From assembly GCA_019192445.1 (NCBI GenBank), contig JAHCMK010000004.1, forward strand, positions 124,001 to 188,000: DNA of 64,000 nt, written 5' to 3'. Of the stretch, positions 1 to 8,961 are shown piece by piece (the stretch's first letter is position 1; each line of letters begins with the position of its first letter). This stretch comes from Oceanococcus sp. HetDA_MAG_MS8. GTDB lineage: Bacteria > Pseudomonadota > Gammaproteobacteria > Nevskiales > Oceanococcaceae. Under the pieces are notes generated by a model. It did not search any database. It had not been told where the DNA came from and saw only the letters and a program-made list of their open reading frames with translations. A program made the position numbers and the translations under genes.

Positions 1-1349
1 AGCTGGGCGACCTCCAGAGCCAGAGCGGTCTGTGCTTGCAGCGAACTGGTCAGCGGCAGATTCGGGCATGCCTGCAAAAACTCAAAGGTGTTCGTTGCAT
101 CAATTCCTGCGGTATTGCCTTCGCGACGCGCACAGCTGGCGTCAGCTGCATAGAAACTCGCATACGGCAATTTGGAATGATAGTTCATGAAGTACAGACC
201 AAACTCCGTACCGTTATTCAGGTCATAGAAGTAACGCTTCAATGCGACACCAAACTGGCCACTGTCTCTGGCTCGTCTTTCTGGCAGCAGTTCACCCGTT
301 GGAGACAAGGGCGTAATCAAAGCCAATGGGTTGTCCACGAAGGACGCGACGCCATCCGGGTCTTCATGGCCACTGAATGTCAGGTTGACGTTGTCGCGCA
401 GGTTGTCACTACCCACATCAATGAACGACATAAAGGAGCCCGGCGTGGGTATCTCGATGGGCTCCCATTCGTACTGGTAGTACACCTCAAGATCGATGTC
501 CCAGAATGCCTGGGTACTTGCCCGGATCATTCCGACAGGCAGGAAAAGCTCTTCCAGCAAGCCGAAGCCAAGGCGATACAGGCTGTTGGCATTCACGGGC
601 TGGGCCTGATTCACGCTGTTAACGACGGCCACTGTGCTCTGCCCCCAGTTAACCGTTTGCCGTCCCACCCGGAAAATGAGGTCACGGTCACCAAAAAATG
701 GTGTCGTCCCGTAGAAATTGAAGTCCAGCAGGTCATACCGCAACCCCGCCTGTTCGGCTGTCCGATGATCGCGATCTTCCCGAACAACCTCACCGGGACC
801 ATAGACCTGATCAAAATAGCGGTTTGAGGTCTGCGTGTTCCCTGTCGTGCCAGTGCGGTCGACATTCTCTGCCGTGACCCGGTTTGGGTGAAACTCCTCG
901 AAGTCGTAGTTGACGTAGTCGTATATCCCGATTCCGCGTGCGAAGAAGCCGAAGTTTCCCCATTCAATCGTGATGTCGTTGTTGATCTTCAACGGGGCCT
1001 GGGTGATGTCGCCGCGGTCGTAGTTCAGGTTGCCGTCATCCAGGTTGACGGAGGCGACACCTGGCGCACGCGCCAACTGCTGAGCCGGGTGAATCTGCTC
1101 GCGGTGCACGCCCTGACAGTACTGGTATGGGCCAGAACACAGATCAGGGTCCAGGTTGAGCTTGCCCACGAGAAAGTCCTTGCGGTTCTCGATTCGCCAG
1201 CTGTACCCGAAGGTCCCGGTGTTATTAAGCACCCCGGAGAAGTTCTCACCGAAGGCCGAAAAATCAAACTGAATCGCCTGAGCCCCGAAACTGAGGGCAA
1301 CCAGGGTCACTCCGGACGCAGCCCGGCTTAGCAAGTTGGTAGCACGCAT
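1..1349 (-). CDS. DUF1302 family outer-membrane protein (3' end cut by window)
   Basis: From an ATG at 1349 the frame stays open to base 1, so the C-terminus lies outside the window (about 449 residues visible). A GGGAG ribosome site lies about 8 nt upstream. The N-terminus is a classic signal peptide ending near FGAQA. The rest is rich in aromatic and alternating polar residues typical of a beta-barrel, with NWGQS and the stretch NANSLYRLG that I associate with DUF1302 proteins. It starts 23 nt after the DUF1329 stop. DUF1302 and DUF1329 proteins usually sit together with an RND/MMPL pump in loci for steroids, terpenes or alkanes. A role in passage of hydrophobic substrate through the outer membrane is inferred from that context only. 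Confidence 0.8.
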   Translation of the reverse strand, partial: MRATNLLSRAASGVTLVALSFGAQAIQFDFSAFGENFSGVLNNTGTFGYSWRIENRKDFLVGKLNLDPDLCSGPYQYCQGVHREQIHPAQQLARAPGVASVNLDDGNLNYDRGDITQAPLKINNDITIEWGNFGFFARGIGIYDYVNYDFEEFHPNRVTAENVDRTGTTGNTQTSNRYFDQVYGPGEVVREDRDHRTAEQAGLRYDLLDFNFYGTTPFFGDRDLIFRVGRQTVNWGQSTVAVVNSVNQAQPVNANSLYRLGFGLLEELFLPVGMIRASTQAFWDIDLEVYYQYEWEPIEIPTPGSFMSFIDVGSDNLRDNVNLTFSGHEDPDGVASFVDNPLALITPLSPTGELLPERRARDSGQFGVALKRYFYDLNNGTEFGLYFMNYHSKLPYASFYAADASCARREGNTAGIDATNTFEFLQACPNLPLTSSLQAQTALALEVAQ

Positions 1350-1372
1350 TTGTCTGTCTCCCAGAAGCTCGG

Positions 1373-2734
1373 TTACTTCGATGCCTGCTTCTGAACAGTG
1401 TTTGGTTCAAAGTGGCGATCGGAGAAACTCACGGTCTGGTCGTAAGGCCGCCCTTCATTCTGCATGGCAGTCGCAAAGTAACGCCCGCTATTCAGGTGGT
1501 AGATGATTTCGGGCTGCGTGCTCGTGGCCTGGATATTGGTGTTGTCCATCAGATGTCCTTCCTGGAACTGCATCAGCTTGCCTTCGTGGTCGTAGGCGTC
1601 AATGGCGACGACATTCCAGGAATCTTCATCCAGGTAAATGGTTCGCTTGCTGAAGGTATGACGGTTATCCGGTTTGTTATTGGCTTCGACAACCCACACG
1701 CGACGCAACTCGTAACGCGGCAAATCCTGGTTCACATGATTCGGCGAGGCAATTTCGTCATAGGTCGTCGGCGGCGTGCCGATCTTGTAAGAGTTGGCCG
1801 GGATATACATTTCCCGCTTTCCAATCATCTTCCAGCTGAAACGCTCCAGGACGCCGTTGTACATGTCCACCTGGTCATAGAACTGGTGGCCGTCGGTGCC
1901 CTCGTAGGGGTTGTCACAACAGACCGCTGGGGCGCGACGAATCCGCTTCAGCGCCGGGGCATACAGCCAGGCCGAACGACCTTCCGGTCCGAATCCAGCT
2001 TTCTCGTGAACCAGAATAAAGGTTCCGGCGATGCGCGGCGGAGCAACGGTCTCCGACAGGTAACGCAGGAAATCCACACCCGGTTTCAGCTCGGGTGGGT
2101 TTTCCTCTTCAATATTTGCGTAGTAGAACTTTACGTCCTCGATGATCTTGGTCACCTTGAAGCTGCCGTCCTGCTGCACGATCATCTGGTCGTTTGGCCG
2201 GATCAGCGCATTACCACGCCATTTGGTCCGGTGATTCCAGATCGGCTCCGCGCCGGATTTCGGAATCGGGAACGGAAAACCCACGTAAGCCCCGCGTGGA
2301 TTGTCGACCCCTTCGAGCTCGGCACGCGTGGCGTTCTTGATAGTTTCATCAAGAATCTTCTGCGGAAAGTTGGTCTTGCGTACGGATGGATACACGTTCA
2401 TCTTGTAGCTGTCCGGAAACCGGCGCATCAACTCTTTGTGTCCCTCGGTCAACTTGGCCGCATAGTCATCGACGTTTTTGGCACTGATGGTGAATATGGG
2501 CTGCTGGGCTTCCAGCTCCGGGTCACCCGGAAATGCGTTGAGCTCTCCAGATTGTGGTGCCGGCGTCCACGCAGGGATCGTCCCCTCGGCATTCCCTGCA
2601 CGTTCCGCCCCCACGGGGGTCAGTTCGTTGCCCAGTTTCGCAGCCTCTTCTGCTGGTACTTTTCCAATACCGGCTTGCGGCAGCATCATGCCGGCCATCA
2701 AACCCATTGCAACAAGTAAACGTTCGGTATTCAT
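1373..2734 (-). CDS. DUF1329 family periplasmic protein
   Basis: The product has 453 residues counted from the ATG at 2734, preferred over the ATG at 2752 because GGGAG lies 6-10 nt before it. A signal peptide (MNTERLLVAMGLMAGMM..) is followed by the family pattern: an early ELTPVGAERAGN segment, then NVYPSVRKTNFP, an APALKRIRRAP segment, and a C-terminal YFATAMQNEGRPYD stretch. DUF1329 proteins resemble LolA/LolB-type lipoprotein-sorting folds and occur beside DUF1302 and RND genes. It lies between the RND gene (42 nt upstream) and the DUF1302 gene (23 nt downstream), so the three form one transcription unit. Carrying a hydrophobic ligand or envelope component through the periplasm is an inference. 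Confidence 0.85.
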   Translation of the reverse strand: MNTERLLVAMGLMAGMMLPQAGIGKVPAEEAAKLGNELTPVGAERAGNAEGTIPAWTPAPQSGELNAFPGDPELEAQQPIFTISAKNVDDYAAKLTEGHKELMRRFPDSYKMNVYPSVRKTNFPQKILDETIKNATRAELEGVDNPRGAYVGFPFPIPKSGAEPIWNHRTKWRGNALIRPNDQMIVQQDGSFKVTKIIEDVKFYYANIEEENPPELKPGVDFLRYLSETVAPPRIAGTFILVHEKAGFGPEGRSAWLYAPALKRIRRAPAVCCDNPYEGTDGHQFYDQVDMYNGVLERFSWKMIGKREMYIPANSYKIGTPPTTYDEIASPNHVNQDLPRYELRRVWVVEANNKPDNRHTFSKRTIYLDEDSWNVVAIDAYDHEGKLMQFQEGHLMDNTNIQATSTQPEIIYHLNSGRYFATAMQNEGRPYDQTVSFSDRHFEPNTVQKQASK

Positions 2735-2775
2735 GGATATCTCCCCTGTCATGAATAAAAATCAAATGCCGAGCT

Positions 2776-5370
2776 TCAGGCCGGGTTGGCCACTGGCTCG
2801 GGTTTCGAATCTGAAGGCCCCACTTTGAGCAGGAAGGCCGCGAAGGCCGGCAGCATCACTACTGCGGCAACAGCGTTGGCGATGAACATGATCGTGAGCA
2901 GAAAGCCCATATCCACCTGAAACTGCAGCGTTGAAAAAAACCAGGTGCACACGCTTGCAGCCAGCGTTGCGGCGGTAATCACCACGGCTTTGCCCGTCTG
3001 GTGCAAGGTTTCTTCATAGGCTTCGCGTAGTGCCTTGCCTTTGTTGCGCACCTCGTCCTCGAGCACGCTGAGGATGTAGATGCCGTAATCCACACCGATG
3101 CCTGCAGCAAATGCGGCCATCGCCAGATTGGACACCTTCACCCCGATCTGCAGGTACACCATCACCGCGTACGACACGACGGAAACCAGCCACAACGGGA
3201 CCAGAATGCAGATCAAGCTGGTAATGCTGCGAAAGGCAAGCAGGATGCACAGCCCAATACCGAGGAACAGCCAGGCCAGAACGGTCGGCTCGGTCTCGCG
3301 GATCACGTCATTGGCGGCGGCCATCACCCCGACATTGCCGGTAGCCAGCTGAAACTGAACCGGCGAATCCTCTGGCTGCTCGTCGATGAATTCATTGGCT
3401 GAGGCGACGATCATATCAATCGTCTCGGCCTTGTGATCCGATGAATAGACGAAAATCGGAATTGCGCTGCAATCCTCGTTCAGCAAACCGGTAGAGCTCG
3501 GGAACGGCTGGATAGTGACGACCAGAGCCCCGGACTCCCGCGGCAATACATGCCATTTCGGATTGTTCTCGTTGTAGGCGTTGTAGACCTGTTTGGAGGT
3601 CTTGGCCAGCGACATGGTCGACTGCACACCAGACACGTTTTCCATATGCCAGGCAAAGTCATCGATTGCATTCATGACCGTGTGATCGATACAGCCATCC
3701 GCCTTCGACTGGGCAATGATCTTTATGACATCGACGCCAATAGAGAAGTCTTCGGCAATCGTTCGCGAATCCACGTTGTAACGAGCGTCAGGGCGCAGTT
3801 CCGGAACGCCGTCGTGTAGCTCGCCGAACTTCAGATCCTGGGCAATGTGCTCTGCGCCTGCCCACAAGGCAACACCGCCAGCCAGCACCACAGCCGCAAC
3901 CGGCTTTTTGGTGATAACGGACAGCCCTCGCCACAGCGGACGCAGGCGTTGGTCGCGACGGTGCTGGTGATCACGAAACTTCTGCGGATTCTTGATAGGG
4001 GCGAAGGACAGCAGGCACGGCAGCAACACCTTTTTGCAGAGCACGATGGCGATCAGACCGAACATGGCGTTGATTGCCATCTCCTGCACGATGCCAATGG
4101 GAATCAGCAGAATCGTGCCGAAACCGACAAAGTTGGTAGCAAGCGCCGAAAGACCGGGAATCACCAGCCGGCGATAAGTTGCCCGTGATGCTTCAAAACT
4201 GTCGAGTCCAGAGTCGGCCACCTCATTCAACCAGAAATTTGTGATCTGGATTCCATGTGAGGTACTGATTGCCAACACGATGAACGGCATCAACACCGCA
4301 AATGGATCCAGCCCGAAGCCGAACAGGTGCAGCATGCCCAGCTCCCAGACCACCGCCAGCACACCGCAGGCCAGCGGCAGCAGCCCCACGCCGAGTGAGC
4401 CGCAGTACCAAGACAACAGCAACCAGACCAGGATCAGGGTGATCCCGAAAAAGCCGAAGACTTCCAGCGCGCTGTCGGCAATATCGCCGACCGCCTTGGC
4501 AAAACCGATAATGGCGATATCGATGTTCGGGTTGTAGTCCGGGTTGTCGCTCTCGCGCACCTCGAACTGCCGAGCCAATATTTCCAGCGGTTCAGCCCCC
4601 GGATCATCGAGTTCGTAGGTCACACTCTCGAAACGCAAGGTCAGTCCGCGTGGGTCCGTGTAATCAGTCCGGACAACCGCCCCTTGCTCCAGAGGCCCCA
4701 CCTTCTCGGTCAGAACATATTCATAGCGTGTTGGCGACAGGAAACGCTGACGAACCTGCTCAAGCCGATGCGCTGTCTCAATGTAGTCCAGCCGTTCCCC
4801 GGTGACGGGGTCGGTTTCAACGAGTTCGGAGAACACCATGGCTCCGGACTGGTCGTTCGACACCAGGCGACCGATCGCGTCAGAACGGGCAACATTCGAT
4901 TTCACCCGCGCCAGCATTTCCGGGCTGGGGGTGTAGTTGGATGGAACAACATTGCCGCCCTGAAAGCCGGATTCGACAACTTCCATGTAGCGCACATTAG
5001 GCGTGAACAGCGAACTTACCCGCGAGCGATCCACACCTGGCATGAAATAGATCGCCTTGGTGGCCTGCTCCAGAGTGGCCATGAACTCGGCTGAATATAT
5101 GGACTCATCGTTCTTCTGGCTGACCGCCAACAGCACCGTGTTGGCCCCGCCAAACTCCTTCTGGTAGTCCTGATAGACACCCATATACGGGTGCCCCAGC
5201 GGCAACTGCTTATCGAAGCCTGTGTCCATGCGAAGCTTCATGGCCTCCATGGCGAAAAAGGCCGTGATCACCCCAAGTACCAGAAGCGTCAACCACCGAC
5301 GACTGAATATAAGCGGTTCCGTATAGCGGACAAAAAGCTTGGCCGCCGTGCTGTTACTGTCTCCGTGCAC
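2776..5370 (-). CDS. RND/MMPL-family transporter
   Basis: This 864-residue inner-membrane protein starts at a GTG, with GGAG 6 nt upstream. It shows the RND/MMPL duplication. A first transmembrane helix (about residues 28-46) is followed by a large periplasmic loop to about residue 300, a cluster of about five helices to about 470, a second periplasmic loop (about 520-690), and a last helix cluster to about 850. Polar residues inside helices, such as GVDYGIY in the second bundle, fit proton relay positions. It lacks the length (about 1,030 aa) of AcrB-type pumps and is closer to the HpnN-like lipid/hydrophobe exporters. It heads the RND-DUF1329-DUF1302 set downstream of CYP153. Substrate is unknown; alkanes, their oxidation products or lipids are guesses from context. 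Confidence 0.88.
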   Translation of the reverse strand: MHGDSNSTAAKLFVRYTEPLIFSRRWLTLLVLGVITAFFAMEAMKLRMDTGFDKQLPLGHPYMGVYQDYQKEFGGANTVLLAVSQKNDESIYSAEFMATLEQATKAIYFMPGVDRSRVSSLFTPNVRYMEVVESGFQGGNVVPSNYTPSPEMLARVKSNVARSDAIGRLVSNDQSGAMVFSELVETDPVTGERLDYIETAHRLEQVRQRFLSPTRYEYVLTEKVGPLEQGAVVRTDYTDPRGLTLRFESVTYELDDPGAEPLEILARQFEVRESDNPDYNPNIDIAIIGFAKAVGDIADSALEVFGFFGITLILVWLLLSWYCGSLGVGLLPLACGVLAVVWELGMLHLFGFGLDPFAVLMPFIVLAISTSHGIQITNFWLNEVADSGLDSFEASRATYRRLVIPGLSALATNFVGFGTILLIPIGIVQEMAINAMFGLIAIVLCKKVLLPCLLSFAPIKNPQKFRDHQHRRDQRLRPLWRGLSVITKKPVAAVVLAGGVALWAGAEHIAQDLKFGELHDGVPELRPDARYNVDSRTIAEDFSIGVDVIKIIAQSKADGCIDHTVMNAIDDFAWHMENVSGVQSTMSLAKTSKQVYNAYNENNPKWHVLPRESGALVVTIQPFPSSTGLLNEDCSAIPIFVYSSDHKAETIDMIVASANEFIDEQPEDSPVQFQLATGNVGVMAAANDVIRETEPTVLAWLFLGIGLCILLAFRSITSLICILVPLWLVSVVSYAVMVYLQIGVKVSNLAMAAFAAGIGVDYGIYILSVLEDEVRNKGKALREAYEETLHQTGKAVVITAATLAASVCTWFFSTLQFQVDMGFLLTIMFIANAVAAVVMLPAFAAFLLKVGPSDSKPEPVANPA

Positions 5371-5511
5371 TTGTGTCTCCGGTGCGATTTTCTTCGGCTT
5401 ATTGGGTTGAGGCGAATGCGTTCATGCGGCTGGGAACCCAGCTCGGATACGTTTGCCGAGTGGCGACGCTCAATGTCTCTCTCCTCAATAGTCCATGATC
5501 ATTGGGCCCGC

Positions 5512-5539
5512 GAAAAGGAAGGGCCGCCCCTTCCTTTTC
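5512..5539 (-). terminator. Strong hairpin between CYP153 and RND genes
   Basis: Bases 5512-5523 and 5528-5539 form a perfect 12-bp inverted repeat with a 4-nt loop. It lies 54 nt downstream of the CYP153 stop. No T-run follows on the minus strand, so this is not a textbook intrinsic terminator. It could stabilise the 3' end of the ferredoxin-CYP153 message or partly separate it from the RND unit. Confidence 0.5.
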
Positions 5540-5592
5540 ATAGGTATTTCTATCTAACCGGTTGTTTGAAACCGGCGCAAGCAGCACCGGCT

Positions 5593-6972
5593 TCAAGATT
5601 TCGCCGTGAGCTTGACAAGCATCCGCGAGTAGCCGCGGACAAAGTTGGACTGCACCCGCTGAGGCTCCTCGATCACCTCGATTGCGTCAAAGCGTTGCAA
5701 CAGCTCTTCCCAGAGAATGCGCAGTTGCATCTCCGCCAGTCGGTTACCCATGCAGCGATGGACTCCGAAGCCGAAGGCAATATGATTACGGGCGTTCTTG
5801 CGGTCGATGATCAGCTTCTCAGCATCCTCAAAGACCGCTTCGTCTCGGTTGCCGGATGCATACCACATCACAACCTTGTCGCCCTTTTTGATGATCTGGC
5901 CGCCCAGTTCCACATCGGTCTTGGCAATCCGTCGCATGTAGGCCAGTGGCGTCTGCCAGCGAATGATTTCCGACACCATGTTCGGGATCAGTTCCGGGTT
6001 AGCCTTGAGCTTTTCGAACTGGTCCGGGTATTTGTTGAGGGCATATACCCCGCCCGTCATCGAATTTCGCGTCGTGTCGTTGCCACCGATGATCAGCAAT
6101 GCCAGATTGCCCAGAAACTCCATGGGATTTTTCACCATGTGCTTGGTTTCGTCTTTGGACAGAAGCAAGCTGATCAAATCGTAGGAAGGCGGAGCCCCTG
6201 CGTCGAGTCGTGTTTTCTTTTCCCAACACAAGCGTGAGAATGATTTGACGACCGAAGCGGCCGACTCAAAGAAGCTGTCGTGGTCACTTGGCCCACCCGT
6301 GGCTTCCGGGCTTGCAGCAAGCACGTCAGACCACCTCACAAGGTCGGCGCGTTGTTCATAGGGAAAATCAAACAACGTAGCCAGCATGCGGGCTGTCAGT
6401 TCGATGGAGACCCGGCTCACCCAGTCAAACGGCGTATCGAGCGGAAGATTGTCGAGGACATCAGCCACCCGTGATCGAATCAACCCCTCCATTTCGCGAA
6501 GGTTTTTGGGGGCGACCACACCCTGCACCGCCATGCGCTGCTCATCATGTCGCGGGGGGTCCATCGCGATGAACAATTCAGGGGCAATGCCCTGAATTTC
6601 ACCAATGAGGATCAGGGGTTCTGCCGAGAACAGCTCATGATGCTTGTCGACAAACTTGATGTCAGCATGCCGAGTCACTGACCAGAATGGGCCGAAGGGG
6701 GAACTCTTGGCGAAGTGAACAGGACATTCCTCGCGCAGTCGTTTGAAATAGGTATCCGCCTTGTCCTGACGAAAAAGGAAAGGATTGCTCACATCGATCG
6801 CGTCGATATTCAGACCATTCACATCCGGCAGGTCTGTTTCGATAAAAACCGGAGGCGCTTTAATCAGACCCAGTTTTGTCCGAGCCTTTTGCAGTGTATG
6901 CAGTCCTTTTATCTGCAGATCTGCGGGCACGATGGTAGACGCAGCCTGCATTGCCTTGGCTTGAATACTCAT
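5593..6972 (-). CDS. cyp153A: CYP153A-type cytochrome P450 alkane hydroxylase
   Basis: This 459-residue P450 hydroxylates the terminal carbon of medium-chain alkanes using electrons from a 2Fe-2S ferredoxin. The match to CYP153A proteins I remember (for example from Marinobacter) is very close along the whole length: DVSNPFLFRQ, FGPFWSVTR, MDPPRHD, the I-helix GGNDTTRNSM, the E..R pair in SEIIRWQTPLAYMRRIAK, and the haem loop FGFGVHRCMG with the cysteine ligand. I chose the ATG at 6972 over 6993 because GGAG lies about 10 nt before it. It follows the ferredoxin gene by about 50 nt and probably shares its promoter. No ferredoxin reductase, alcohol or aldehyde dehydrogenase is in the visible part of the locus. 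Confidence 0.95.
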   Translation of the reverse strand: MSIQAKAMQAASTIVPADLQIKGLHTLQKARTKLGLIKAPPVFIETDLPDVNGLNIDAIDVSNPFLFRQDKADTYFKRLREECPVHFAKSSPFGPFWSVTRHADIKFVDKHHELFSAEPLILIGEIQGIAPELFIAMDPPRHDEQRMAVQGVVAPKNLREMEGLIRSRVADVLDNLPLDTPFDWVSRVSIELTARMLATLFDFPYEQRADLVRWSDVLAASPEATGGPSDHDSFFESAASVVKSFSRLCWEKKTRLDAGAPPSYDLISLLLSKDETKHMVKNPMEFLGNLALLIIGGNDTTRNSMTGGVYALNKYPDQFEKLKANPELIPNMVSEIIRWQTPLAYMRRIAKTDVELGGQIIKKGDKVVMWYASGNRDEAVFEDAEKLIIDRKNARNHIAFGFGVHRCMGNRLAEMQLRILWEELLQRFDAIEVIEEPQRVQSNFVRGYSRMLVKLTAKS

Positions 6973-7023
6973 TTTTGTCTCTCTCCATGACACCTGTCAG
7001 GGCGCAGACGTATGCTGCGACGT

Positions 7024-7344
7024 TTACATTTGAAATTCCGGCATCCGGACAACTAGGCCGTCCAGGTCATCGCTCATCACGATCTGGCATGACAGCCGGG
7101 ACGTCGGTGTCCGTTCGGGCGTCATGCTCAGAATCTGATTCTCGTCATCGGAAGGCGTGCCGGTTTTGCCCGACCAGGCCTCATCCACCTGTACATGGCA
7201 TGTACCGCAAGCACATTCCCCACCGCAGTCAGCATCAATTCCGGGCACCATTCTGTCGATGGCGACCTGCATCAACGGCTGTCCATTCTCGGCTTCAACC
7301 TGATGCTCCGTTCCGTCAAACTCGATAAATGTGACTGTCCCCAC
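7024..7344 (-). CDS. Adrenodoxin-type [2Fe-2S] ferredoxin, partner of CYP153
   Basis: This small electron carrier has 106 residues from a GTG at 7344. The GTG is preceded by GAGGAG with 6 nt spacing and gives the normal family length; an ATG at 7371 would add nine unneeded residues. The cluster ligands follow C-x5-C-x2-C (in DCGGECACGTC) with the last cysteine in RLSCQIV. It is the first gene of the unit ferredoxin-CYP153 and reads away from the AraC gene. In CYP153 systems this protein passes electrons from an FAD reductase to the P450; the reductase must be encoded elsewhere or outside the window. Confidence 0.93.
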   Translation of the reverse strand: MGTVTFIEFDGTEHQVEAENGQPLMQVAIDRMVPGIDADCGGECACGTCHVQVDEAWSGKTGTPSDDENQILSMTPERTPTSRLSCQIVMSDDLDGLVVRMPEFQM

Positions 7345-7440
7345 CGATCGCTCCTCATTTACTGAAATCACCGGGAGAATCCGCTAGCTCCAGCAGCCCC
7401 CAATTGGTGGATTATCCGGAATCACGGATTAGTTGAATTG

Positions 7441-7474
7441 TCTTTTTTCGCCATATAATTATCTTTTTACGCCA
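7441..7474. promoter_or_regulatory. Two 13-bp direct repeats in the cyp153 / araC divergent promoter
   Basis: TCTTTTTTCGCCA at 7441-7453 and TCTTTTTACGCCA at 7462-7474 differ at one base, with start points 21 bp apart (two helical turns). They lie about 97 bp before the ferredoxin start and 57 bp before the AraC-type gene. Direct repeats at this spacing are how AraC-family dimers usually bind. Assignment to the adjacent regulator is inference. Confidence 0.6.
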
Positions 7475-7530
7475 CACACCCGGCCGAAGACCGAGAGGCA
7501 TATGCATTTCAATCTGGCCCCCTTCACGCC

Positions 7531-8559
7531 ATGAAAACCCAGGACCCCGGCGTTCCTGCTCGCTACTATCTGCGCATGCTGGAATACCTCGAGCTGCAGG
7601 ACATCCCGCTGCGTAGGGTTCTGAAGCATTCGGGCATCAATCCTCAAGGACTCCAGGCACCCGATGCACACCTGCGTTTGAGCCAAATCGAATCGCTCGT
7701 CAATGTCCTTTTCGACGACTTATCGATCAGTAACGACATTGCCCTGGACTGGGGGGCGCTGCTTGGTGTGTCCACCCACAGCATTGTTGGCTTCGGCATG
7801 CTGAACAGTCCGAATATCGAGCACAGCCTGCAGTTTGTTGCACGGTTTTTCCGTCTGGTGATGCCAACCTTTTCCATGCGCTACGTTCGGCACAACGGCG
7901 GGGCCACCATCACCTGGCGTCCTATCGTTGGAATGAGTCCTCGCTGTCTGGACTTCCACATTGAGAGTATCGCCAACGCGGCCTACCGTGAGATTCGTGA
8001 ACTGGCTCCAGGCTTGCCGATCTTTCGAGTGGACCTGTCCATCAAGGAGCCGGCGCACAAGGCCCGCTACCGAAAACTGACCGGGGCAAGCTGGCGTTTT
8101 GCTTGCCTAGAACGACCAGGCGCCATGATTCACTTCGACTTCGATGCGTCGATGTATCCCTTGAATACTGCCGATACCAATGCCTTCCGCGTTGCAGAGG
8201 AAAGATGTCGAGCCCTGCAACAGAGCGTTGCGGTAAAAGGTGCCTTCAAGAGCTGGGTGAGAATGATGTTGAGGGATGCAGGAAACGGCCAGCCCGACCT
8301 GAAGGATCTGGCCGGCGTATTGAATATTTCTACCCGAACCCTCAACCGGCACCTGCAGAATGAGGGCACCACTTTTCGTGAGATCGCTGGTCAGGTTCAG
8401 CACGAACTCGCCTGCAAGCGCCTGTGTGACCCGCATCTCAGCGTAACGGAGATTGCCTTGTCATTGGGCTTTACCGAAACAGCGAATTTCTCCCGCTTTT
8501 TCAAATCCAAGCAAGGCGTGAGCCCGCGTGCTTTTCGAAACCAGCAGCTTCGAGGCTAA
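7531..8559 (+). CDS. AraC-family regulator of the CYP153 locus
   Basis: The 342-residue protein has an arabinose-binding-type sensor domain (about residues 15-210) and a C-terminal double helix-turn-helix (about 240-335). The latter contains the LNISTRTLNRHLQNEG recognition segment and the family signature IALSLGFTETANFSRFFKSK. It is divergent from the ferredoxin/CYP153 genes with a 186-bp gap holding two direct repeats. AraC regulators next to CYP153 genes commonly activate them in response to alkanes or oxidation products. The inducer here is not known. Confidence 0.88.
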   Translation: MKTQDPGVPARYYLRMLEYLELQDIPLRRVLKHSGINPQGLQAPDAHLRLSQIESLVNVLFDDLSISNDIALDWGALLGVSTHSIVGFGMLNSPNIEHSLQFVARFFRLVMPTFSMRYVRHNGGATITWRPIVGMSPRCLDFHIESIANAAYREIRELAPGLPIFRVDLSIKEPAHKARYRKLTGASWRFACLERPGAMIHFDFDASMYPLNTADTNAFRVAEERCRALQQSVAVKGAFKSWVRMMLRDAGNGQPDLKDLAGVLNISTRTLNRHLQNEGTTFREIAGQVQHELACKRLCDPHLSVTEIALSLGFTETANFSRFFKSKQGVSPRAFRNQQLRG

Positions 8560-8592
8560 GTGTTCAACGGCTACTCCCTGCTGGAGATTTTT

Positions 8593-8645
8593 ATAGCATT
8601 TATCGGCTATCTGCATCCTAGGGTTGAAGGATCAGGGCGTTCAAC
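8593..8645. repeat. Right half of a large palindrome, probable mobile-element end
   Basis: A hairpin, ATAGC (8593-8597) / GCTAT (8606-8610), is followed by a 24-base segment (8605-8628) that matches 21 of 24 bases of the inverse of 12923-12946. A further hairpin follows, GGTTGAA (8622-8628) with TTCAACC (8640-8646). The inverted partner lies beside the IS91-type integrase gene, so this is likely the outer end of a related, decayed element that extends right into the transposase fragment at 8962. Confidence 0.5.
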
Positions 8646-8961
8646 CATGGCGAGTGTCGGCAGTGGGCGCATAGGGGTCAGTCGCCTTTTCGACGGCCTT
8701 TCCCGATTGCGGTCATTCGTTGATCACATTTCTGGCTAGGTCCGCATCACGAATGCGGTAGTTTCGTTGGTGGTCGGCGGCCAGAACATTGCCGTCAGAC
8801 CAGTTGGGGACGGGTACGTATTTGAATCGCTGAGAGCAGCCATTCAGACGCCGCATCACACGTCCGGGTCAATCCAAGAATCTCGTTGAAACCCTTATCG
8901 AGGAAGACAAGGGTGAAGCGAGATCGGATCAGCAAGTGCTGCGCAGGCGAAAGTGCATGCG

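Noticed and set aside
1412-2719. 435-residue plus-strand frame opposite the DUF1329 gene
   Set aside because: GC-rich shadow frame; the minus-strand product has a clear family, signal peptide and ribosome site.
5191-6237. 348-residue plus-strand frame opposite CYP153
   Set aside because: Antisense to a certain P450; no ribosome site or domain.
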